Shown piece after piece: positions 56,932 through 64,000 of a stretch of 64,000 nt of DNA. The DNA is taken from assembly GCA_020747015.1 (NCBI GenBank), contig JAGTJM010000065.1, forward strand, positions 117,249 to 181,248. Direction: 5' to 3'. Each line of letters begins with the position of its first letter. Positions within the stretch are counted from its first letter, which is position 1. This DNA is from Pyrenochaeta sp. MPI-SDFR-AT-0127 (Eukaryota; Ascomycota; Dothideomycetes; Pleosporales; Cucurbitariaceae). The notes below the pieces were generated by a model that was not told where the DNA came from, searched no databases, and was given only the letters and a program-made list of their open reading frames with translations. The position numbers were made by a program, and so were the translations under genes.

Positions 56932-59286
56932 CTATTCCCGGTTCGGTGGCCTCCAGTCAAATAGGTCAAATGCTTCTGTGCTCCACGGTCCAACATCCTT
57001 ATCAATGACAGGGCTGGGAAGTTCAGCCTCATCTATACATGGTATGCTGGTCTCAACACTCAGACTCTGCGCCCTCTTCAATTTTCTCCTCGGGTCAGTC
57101 TTTTTGATCAATTCAGATAGACCAGTGTTCTTTTTCCTCGAGGCAATAATGTTCGAGTCTGCAATTGCCACTGCAGGCTCTTTCACGCTCTTCGTTAGAT
57201 TACCAGAAACCTTGGGCAGATTGCGTTGTTCCCAGTCGTGGGCAGTGCTTGGAATTGGTGCATCATTCTCGCTTCTCACGCGTCTAAAGCTGCGATTCGG
57301 TGATTTGTGCTCTGTGATTTGCTCCTCCCCGATTGGGTCATATACAACCTTTTTTAATTTCTTCGGCTTCTGTTGGATCGCTGCAAGCTCGGCTGTCTCA
57401 CCGCGATGAGTGGGAGCCGAGCATTCTGATGCTGTAGCGGGTTGTCCTGGAACTTGCCTTTTACGAAAACCACCTGTTGAGAGGTAGGTCTTCCGGGGCG
57501 AAGTTGATGATGTTCGCGATCGAACATTGGACGCTTCCGAACATGCAGGGGAGACATCTCTACGAAGACTTAGGGGAGGTTCGAACAAAGGCGCGGAAGG
57601 TAGTGTAGGCCTCGGGGCTGGCTCAGGCCTATCCAGGGTTTTCTTTTTTGGCAGCGCTTTCTGGGGTATAAGTTCCAGGGAAGGTGACCGCGACTTCATA
57701 GTTTCTATCTTGCGTATTTCTGGACTGCACCGCTTACGAGACTTATGTTTTGCACTTCCAGTCGCAAGCGGTTCAGGCTTCAGTTCTGGATCCGGTTCCT
57801 CAAAGGCAGGAGAGTGTGAAGGCTCACAAGGCTGTGCCGGTAACGAAGGGATCAAGAGTTGCTGATCCATAATACCATGTATTATTTCTGGATCATCAAA
57901 CATGTCTAAAGACGCTGTTGGGGGCGAAACAGAAATTCTCGTTCTCTTCGAAGCAGGTACACCATCTGCTTTCAGCGGCTTTCGTCTACCTTTGACAGGA
58001 GGATTGGTCCTTCTCGTCAAAGACGACGCTTGCGAATATTGCTTGTCATCGTACGACTCAGTCGGCGACGGCTCCTTCCTTATGGTACGTGAAGGCATTC
58101 GCGCCTTCGCTGCTGATCCTGATGGCGTAGATCTATTGCCAGCCCTTGATCCCAACTGTGGCAGGGATTGGCAAAGCAGTGTCCCACGCTTCACTCCAGC
58201 TGGCAGACGCAGTGATTTGGTCTTTGGGTTTCGGGAAGGTAATGGCGGTGGCGATGGCTCTTTCCGTGGTTTCCTGATAGGCCGTACTGCGAAGTCGACG
58301 TTCGTTAGGCGGTTTGAAGCGCTCACAGGAGGCGAAGAGGTGGGCGCCGATGCTTTGGGCGTCTCGAGTGCTTGCGCGTTGGGCACGGGGTACCTCACTC
58401 GTGGTATCTTAGGCGTGCGCAAAGAAGGCTTCTCGGACACCATCAGAGCAGCTATAGGTTCAGGTACTGGTGTAGGCTTGGGTCTTGCCTTGATGAGACC
58501 AGAAGGTGTACTTGGAGGTGTCACATCTGACAGGATTGCTGGGTTGTCATCCGGCTCTGAGTCTAGAGTGATAACGTCTACCACTGGTGGGAGGGACTTC
58601 ATAGGGTTCCGGACGTTCTTTGCAACTGTCATCCTGGGCAATGAAGATGCGCATTTTTGCGGCACGGGGCTTTCCTCTTGGATTGGACTAGACGCCCTCC
58701 ATGAGCTCGCGACATGGAGCGTCTTCTGCCTCTTGGTCGCCCTCGCTTGTATCAGGTCGTTTTCCTTTTCTTTGCGAGCATCGTAGGGAGACTGCATGGG
58801 TACTGCTTTGCCAACAGGGCCCTTGGACACGCCAAGGAGGGAATTGAGCGGCTTATGGCGCAGCTGTGAAGGAGGCCGTGGCGTGATGTTGTTGGGTGCC
58901 AGAGCAGTCGGCCGCTGGAACGGCTGCGGTCCACCAGAGGGAGGGATTGGGCGGGCCGGCGAGTCCTTTGCCTTCTTCTCGAACAACAGCGTCAAGTCTG
59001 TCTGCGTGACTGCCATGGCCTCGGCAACCTCCACCATGACGCCCTTGTCCAGCTTGAGCTCGTCGCCCTCGTGCAGCTCGTTGCTGTCCTTGTAGTAGGT
59101 GTCCCCGAGGAAGTTGCGTGCCTGGTCGTAGACCATGACGCGGTTGTTGAAGGAGTGGAACTTGAGGAAGCCATCGTGCCACCGCTTCTGCTTTCGTCTG
59201 ATGTCGTGGGTGAAGAGACACCTGAACTCGGCGACGGGCGCGGTGTTCTGGGAGGCACGAGCCGTGCTTCGCAGCGGCGCCGTCAT
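56932..59286 (-). CDS. ZGRF1-like N-terminal (DUF2439) protein, Mte1/Dbl2-like
   Basis: A single-exon gene of 784 aa. Residues about 18-100 form the DUF2439/ZGRF1_N domain: FRCLFTHDIRRKQKRWHDGF, KFHSFNNRVMVYDQ, GDTYYKDSNELHEGDEL and MVEVAEA. The rest is disordered, rich in Pro, Ser, Lys and Arg, with many short basic clusters. In yeast Mte1 and fission yeast Dbl2 this domain belongs to proteins that bind D-loops and recruit the Mph1/Fml1 helicase during homologous recombination. A similar nuclear DNA repair role is likely here. No helicase part of vertebrate ZGRF1 is present, as in other fungi. The start at 59286 is the first ATG and leaves 16 residues before the domain. Confidence 0.85.
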   Translation of the reverse strand: MTAPLRSTARASQNTAPVAEFRCLFTHDIRRKQKRWHDGFLKFHSFNNRVMVYDQARNFLGDTYYKDSNELHEGDELKLDKGVMVEVAEAMAVTQTDLTLLFEKKAKDSPARPIPPSGGPQPFQRPTALAPNNITPRPPSQLRHKPLNSLLGVSKGPVGKAVPMQSPYDARKEKENDLIQARATKRQKTLHVASSWRASSPIQEESPVPQKCASSLPRMTVAKNVRNPMKSLPPVVDVITLDSEPDDNPAILSDVTPPSTPSGLIKARPKPTPVPEPIAALMVSEKPSLRTPKIPRVRYPVPNAQALETPKASAPTSSPPVSASNRLTNVDFAVRPIRKPRKEPSPPPLPSRNPKTKSLRLPAGVKRGTLLCQSLPQLGSRAGNRSTPSGSAAKARMPSRTIRKEPSPTESYDDKQYSQASSLTRRTNPPVKGRRKPLKADGVPASKRTRISVSPPTASLDMFDDPEIIHGIMDQQLLIPSLPAQPCEPSHSPAFEEPDPELKPEPLATGSAKHKSRKRCSPEIRKIETMKSRSPSLELIPQKALPKKKTLDRPEPAPRPTLPSAPLFEPPLSLRRDVSPACSEASNVRSRTSSTSPRKTYLSTGGFRKRQVPGQPATASECSAPTHRGETAELAAIQQKPKKLKKVVYDPIGEEQITEHKSPNRSFRRVRSENDAPIPSTAHDWEQRNLPKVSGNLTKSVKEPAVAIADSNIIASRKKNTGLSELIKKTDPRRKLKRAQSLSVETSIPCIDEAELPSPVIDKDVGPWSTEAFDLFDWRPPNRE

Positions 59287-59826
59287 GGCGTGAGTGGATG
59301 AGCTGGACGCGTGCCGCCTGGAGCAGCAGACATGAAGGCGGTGCTGGGCATGGGCATGGGGGTGGGCAAGTGTGCAGGCGGGACGGCGACGCGCCGGGGG
59401 TGGGCTGGCCGCGGCGGGCGGTGCGCGAGAGCATGTGATTTAGCGTCAAACACTACGGGCAAACACCCTCTCTCTCGCAGTACCGCAGCGCTCCATGTTG
59501 TCCGGCCGGGCATCAGGCGCCGCAATCCGACCCTCTGCGATCCCTTTGCGTTGGGCAGCCGGGCGAGGCTGACGCTGGCCGCCCGTCCGCTCCACGCACC
59601 TCGTTCGCACTGCTGCTGAGCTGATGAAACGCGGGGCCCTCGCTGCCTGCCCCCCGGTCCCGTACAAGCCTTCACCACCATTACCGCACCGCGTAAGGCA
59701 CAGCCACCGCTAGCGGGTGCGCAAGCATTACTCACTTCCGATTATCCATATTTTGGCTTCGATCTCTCCTGTTCTCCTCGCGCTGACACTGCACACACAC
59801 GCACACAATTGCTCCCCCCTCGCACC
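59287..59826. other. Divergent promoter region, ZGRF1-like gene / BAR-SH3 gene
   Basis: 540 bp of GC-rich DNA between two divergent starts. The frames on both strands are chance products of composition. It probably carries both promoters. Confidence 0.5.
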
Positions 59827-61557
59827 ATGCAGCGCATGCAGAGAATCACAGGGCGGTTCCTCACCAGGACCCCCAACGAAGCAGATGTCGAAGCCATGCT
59901 GCAGGACTTCAACGACTCCAAGACGATGCTGGAAAAGGTACGTCAACGGCTCCATGGCGAGTCGACGTGTTGGGCACCGCGCACACGCGAACTAGTGGGG
60001 ACCCAACCTTTAATGTCCACTTCCCGACTCCTGCCCTGACTCCTGCCCTGACTCCTGCCCTGGCTCCCTCAATATGCATACAAACACCTTCATGCCTCCG
60101 TTCTGTTAAGCGTTGCCGCACGAGACCACACACACAATGGTGTACTGTTGCTGACGGGCCTGCCTCAGCTCGAAGCCTCAGCGAAGCAATGGCGTGACGC
60201 GTGGACCAACATCCTCAACCACCAACTCTCCACGGTCGAGAATCTCCTCACCATCTTCAAGCCACTGGGCGGCGAGGGGTCCAGCTCACATGCAGCCGCA
60301 GAGACGCCGACTGCGACCCTGGAGCGTGTCGCCGGCCTCCAGGATGCCTTTTCAGAGCTGAAGACAGACATGATGGAGGAAGTCAAAGACATCGACAGGA
60401 AGCTGGTCGTGCCTGCGAAGCTTGCCCGAGACGCACTGAAGCCCATGGAGAAGGCCATCAAGAAGCGAGAGGATGCAAAGGTAAGATGGATGCCACGCCG
60501 GTGGTGCTGATACTGATGCGATGCCTCACAGGTCGACTACGAACGCTACAAGAGCCGATGCGAAGCCCTTCAGAAGAAAAAGACTCGCTCAGAGCGCGAG
60601 AACCAGGCCCTGGCCAAGCACGAGGTCGACCTCGAACGCTCCACACACGCATATCAGCTTGCCGACGAGAACCTTCGAGACCGGCTGCCCCGACTGAACG
60701 CGGCAACCTTCTCCATTCTGCCTCACCTCCTTGCGAACCAAATCGTGCTCCAGAACAACCTGATTGGCAACTTGTATACAGTGCTCAATCAGTACTCACA
60801 CGAACAGGGCTACCCAGACCCGCCGCCTGAACCGGAAGAGGTCATACCCTTGTGGGACTCGAGCTTCACACCTTTACGCAAGGAGATGGAATCCAGCTTC
60901 GGCTTGCTAAAGACAGGCAAGGCAATACACCTCCCAATGAGGTTGCCCGACAAGGGCGAGACGTTGACAGGGCTCGGTATCAGAAACAAAGTCATGCCCG
61001 GCCGCCGCACAAGTTCCAACGATAGCGTCCAAACCATCACCGGAAGAGTCTCAAGACCATCGGCGACATTGTCGTCACCTTCCGAGAATGGCCCTCCAGT
61101 CAGCTTATCCAACAAACCTTCATATAGCTCGCTCAGCGCATCGAAACCTCGAATACCGTCAAGCTCTCCACATCTCACTCCGGGCATGGATCAGTATGGA
61201 CGGCGTGCTTCGGCGACCTCGCAGACATCATCCTATTCGAATGGCACAAATGGACATGGTGACTACTTCGGCAAGGTTCCTTCAGCTAACGCGTCGGGCG
61301 CTCCGCCAGCATATTCGCCCAACCCGGCAGCAGGAAAGAAGAAACCTCCGCCACCACCACCACCGAAGAAGATTGGCTCATTTCAGTATGAGTATGTTAC
61401 AGCCATGTACGACTTCGATAGCCACACTTCAGGTGATTTGTCATTTAGGGAAGGTGATCGCATCCGCGTAGTCAAGAAGACGGAGAGTTCTCAAGATTGG
61501 TGGGAGGGAGAGATTCATGGAGTCAAGGGGAGCTTCCCAGCGAACTACTGCAAATGA
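59827..61557 (+). CDS. RVS167: BAR and SH3 domain protein, Rvs167-like amphiphysin
   Basis: Exons 59827-59937, 60169-60480 and 60532-61557, all joined in phase 0, encode 482 aa. The BAR domain covers about 10-250: it starts with MQRMQRITGRFLTRTPNEAD, continues with LPHLLANQIVLQNNLIG and ends with YSHEQGYPDPPP. A Ser/Pro/Asn-rich linker carries a polyproline run (KKPPPPPPP, about 410). A C-terminal SH3 domain (425-482) shows ALYDF-like AMYDF, the DWWEGE tryptophan pair and the end GSFPANYC. Amphiphysin-type proteins curve membranes at endocytic sites and bind actin regulators through SH3. Rvs167 rather than Rvs161 is indicated by the SH3 domain. The first intron (231 nt) contains a 12-nt tandem repeat. 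Confidence 0.95.
60025..60066. repeat. Tandem 12-nt repeat in BAR-SH3 intron 1
   Basis: About three and a half copies of CTGCCCTGACTC in the first intron of the Rvs167-like gene. Confidence 0.85.
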
Positions 61558-62106
61558 TCACTACGACACGGGAGTAGAAGTAACCAAAATTGCGGTCAAC
61601 TTCGATGATATCCAAAAATGCATTAGAGGCAGGCGTTATTACGGTCGATGCGAGACGGTCGAGATTATAATTAAGTAATAGAAAGACCTACATCGGCTTT
61701 CGTCCCTCATCAAGATTCATTTGGTGGGAGATTATCGTTGTGAACTGTGCCCCCTTGCAATGGCTTGATCAAGGGCCGTGAATTGCATGTATAAATAGCA
61801 ACAACACTGGACAAAGACCCAATCGTCCTTTTTACCGGGACTGGTAGATCGTTGTTCCAGGCCGAGCCGTTAGCCAAGGGAGTTCGGCCCCCACAATCTT
61901 CCCTCCCGTACCGGTAGTCCCAGTTCCCGTGGTTTGGCAAATCTGACAACCGCATCATGGGGTCCTTGCATGTGCTACATGTGCGAGCCTTGTGTTTTCA
62001 GCCGTTCTGCCTTTCAGCCTTGCAGACTATGTCATACACATAGCCTCCTTCGTGCACCTCATGTCTCGACACGAGACGAACGTTGACATTGCGCGCAAGT
62101 ATCAGA
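61558..62106. other. Intergenic, DUF6601 gene upstream region
   Basis: About 0.55 kb between two plus-strand genes with no supported coding region. Confidence 0.45.
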
Positions 62107-63265
62107 ATGGCCGAGAAGACAACACCCACAGCCGTATGTCAAGTGCAGCGACAAGCGCATATCATGACCAGAACAGCCGCCTGCTAACACTTTGCAGACC
62201 ATTCATCTTAAGCCTCCCTTCGCTTCGCGCCCGATCCCCCCTAAATCTCCTACAGCGCCTGTCTCTGCATCGCAGACATCACTACACAATGGCTTAGTAA
62301 ATGTAGCTGGTGCTCAGCCAGTCTTGGACACGGCGACCAATATCCCACTCACACCGTTGGATTCGCTGCCTACGATAACAGGGCGTGGCAGCTCTGTGGT
62401 CCTCGCAAAGGACTCTATCGGGGAGTTTCTAAAAGATGATCTGGACCTGTCACGTCTAAACAGGATCCATGGACATCTGTGGATGGCAGGCCGGCCGATG
62501 CGCGCCCGTCCACTGCACAGATACAGGATGATGGGTTTCGACATCGTACACACGCAGCAAATGGACCTGCACCTTCTGAAATTCTCAAACAAATTGTTTG
62601 TGAAGCCGCTTCCGGAGTGGATACTATGTTCCGACTTCTGGCTTCAATATCTATGCGCCGACGAACAACTGCACAAGTCGGCATGCGGATTCCTGTTGAG
62701 CTATGTGTGGTTGGTAACAACGCCTCTTGATCTCAAACTTGCCCATGATCAGACGCTGCTGCCTAGCTTCATTACATGGCACTGGTGGAAGGAGTTCGTG
62801 GGTGACTTTTTCGGAGAAGTAGACGTCAATACGCTGCACCAAGTGAACAAAAGATATCAGTTTGGAGATCTGAGGTTGGGAAGGATAAACTCAATCTACC
62901 GCACCCGCTTCTTCACGACACATTTTGTTCGCGGCTATCTTTATGGATACAATCGCTACGTTGTATTCTTCCAACGCAACTTCTCTTGGATACTAATAGT
63001 CTTCGTCTTCTTCTCGTTGGTGTTGAGCGCAATGCAGGTCGGCACTGGGCTGAAAGAGCTAGAAGACAATTACGCCTTCTTGCGGGCAAGCTATGTCTTT
63101 GTGGTGTTTAGCATGGTCAGCGTCGTCGCCGTGCTTGCGGTGGTGGCACTTTTATTTGCCGGGATATTCTTGTTCAACATGGTGACGGCGATAGGCCATG
63201 CAAAGAGTGAGCAGAGAAAAAGAAAGAAAATGGCGAGAGACAGAGCAGCAGGAAAAGAAGCTTGA
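62107..63265 (+). CDS. DUF6601 family membrane protein
   Basis: Exon 1 (62107-62133, nine codons, MAEKTTPTA) and exon 2 (62198-63265) give 364 aa; the 64-nt intron has a CTAAC branch site and a TTTGCAG acceptor. The region from about 95 to 260 carries the family pattern: LNRIHGHLWMAGRPMRARPLH, MDLHLLKFSNKLFVKPLPEWIL, then a conserved SFITWHWWKEFVGDF and RYQFGDLRLGRINSIYR, and YNRYVVFFQRNFSWILIVF. Two hydrophobic segments near the C-terminus (SWILIVFVFFSLVLSAMQV and SYVFVVFSMVSVVAVLAVVALLF) should be membrane helices, followed by a Lys/Arg-rich tail. The family is confined to filamentous fungi and has no known function. It converges with the next gene, the stop codons lying 77 bp apart. Confidence 0.85.
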
Positions 63266-63342
63266 TGAATCTATATACAGGATATTCGTACCCCAACGCC
63301 GGATGCCGTTTACATGATAGAAATCGCCAGAGCTAGACATAT

Positions 63343-64000
63343 TTACAACTCATCCTTCGCACCATCATTTGCTTTGACTTGCAACGCCTCGACTGTAAAC
63401 TTCACCTCCTTGTCCCCCGTATTCGTGTGTGAGACTTTCCCGATGACAGCCCCCGCCTTGGGCTCATTCGAGTAATTCTCCAGATCATCAAAGACACCTT
63501 CGCACTGGGCCCCGTCCTCGGCATCATCTACCCACAAGGGCAATATTGGATAAATAGCCCCGGGAGCGAAGAACACAACATCGTCTTGCACGCTAAAATG
63601 TCTTTGCTTCGTCTCGCGCTTCAGCCATTCGCGTACTTTGTATGGAACATCAACGAGGGGCATGCGGATCAGTTCACGACCGGTGCTTTGACTATAGTCA
63701 GCATGTGCATATCTGCAAGTAAACTAAACCTGGCAAGAGATTGAGCGAAATGACTTACCCATGGACATCAATACCGCCCCAAGAGCCAGCATAAAGTTGC
63801 TTGTTATAAAACACCTTCAATTGAGGAGCAGCATCCTTGAGGTCGGGATAGAGTTGGTCAAGCTTATAGATGTTGGCCGAATAGGTGTTGCGATTCTTGC
63901 AGTGTTGGGTAAAGGGTTTGAGGGTTGAGGCATCCCATGTGGCCGTCCAAAGCTGGCCCACTGGTGTAGGTTCTTCGACTGGCGGGGAGGCGGCCGCAGG
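63343..64000 (-). CDS. Unrecognised protein ending in KDEL (3' part only)
   Basis: Two exons are inside the window: 63760 to the right edge (continuing beyond it, open frame from 64000) and 63343-63691, joined across a 68-nt intron (GTAAGT..CTATAG) that gives GIDVHGQSTGRELIRMP. At least 196 residues are visible. They include TATWDASTLKPFTQHCKNRN, LKVFYNKQLYAGSWGGIDVHG, VREWLKRETKQRHFSVQDDVVFF and GAIYPILPLWVDD. I do not recognise the family. The last four residues are KDEL, an endoplasmic reticulum retrieval signal if the missing N-terminus has a signal peptide; otherwise it is chance. The part at the edge is Ala/Pro-rich (AAASPPVEEPTP), like a linker, so more domains may lie outside. Confidence 0.75.

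Overview
This 64 kb window is nuclear DNA of a filamentous ascomycete (Pezizomycotina, most likely Dothideomycetes/Pleosporales; the class is an inference). The evidence is the gene content (a velvet regulator, fungal squalene epoxidase, RTA1-type and fungal rhodopsin-fold membrane proteins, a Zn2Cys6 factor, a DUF6601 protein). Most introns are 46-80 nt with GT..AG ends and CTAAC/CTGAC-type branch sites. I rebuilt splice structures by hand: 21 protein genes are supported, 20 complete and one cut by the right edge. No rRNA, credible tRNA, CRISPR array or intact transposon was found.

Region 1 (0.5-17 kb) is accessory in character. It holds a degenerate Ras-like GTPase, a glutathione S-transferase, an FAD monooxygenase, an RTA1-like 7-TM protein, a Zn2Cys6/fungal-specific transcription factor, a putatively secreted flavin L-amino-acid oxidase, a short-chain dehydrogenase and a fungal rhodopsin-like 7-TM protein. 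Oxidases, a GST, an RTA1 protein and a regulator side by side look like a small catabolic or detoxification cluster without a polyketide or peptide synthase. Two oddities stand out: the factor has Arg in place of the third zinc-binding Cys, and the 3' end of the oxidase gene has been tandemly duplicated into about four units of roughly 88 bp.

Region 2 (17.6-34.5 kb) is core metabolism and regulation: a Nudix ADP-ribose pyrophosphatase, an uncharacterised single-pass membrane protein, squalene epoxidase (ERG1, ergosterol synthesis), CTP synthase (with a 10-nt exon), a VelC-type velvet protein with a 28-residue polyglutamine, and a Bin3-like RNA methyltransferase. The last two are divergent across 2.7 kb of low-complexity DNA.

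Region 3 (34.5-47 kb) is gene-poor, with only a DUF1349 protein and the PP1 regulator Sds22. Several kilobases carry no gene I can support, apart from weak protein-like fragments near 36.6-37.2 kb.

Region 4 (47-64 kb) is conserved cell biology: an SCP/Psr-like phosphatase, a LOA1-like acyltransferase, a C-terminal-motor kinesin-14, a ZGRF1/Mte1/Dbl2-like DNA repair protein, an Rvs167-like BAR-SH3 protein, a DUF6601 membrane protein, and the 3' part of an unrecognised gene ending in KDEL. Genes lie on both strands with no operon-like structure; several neighbours converge with 3' ends under 100 bp apart.
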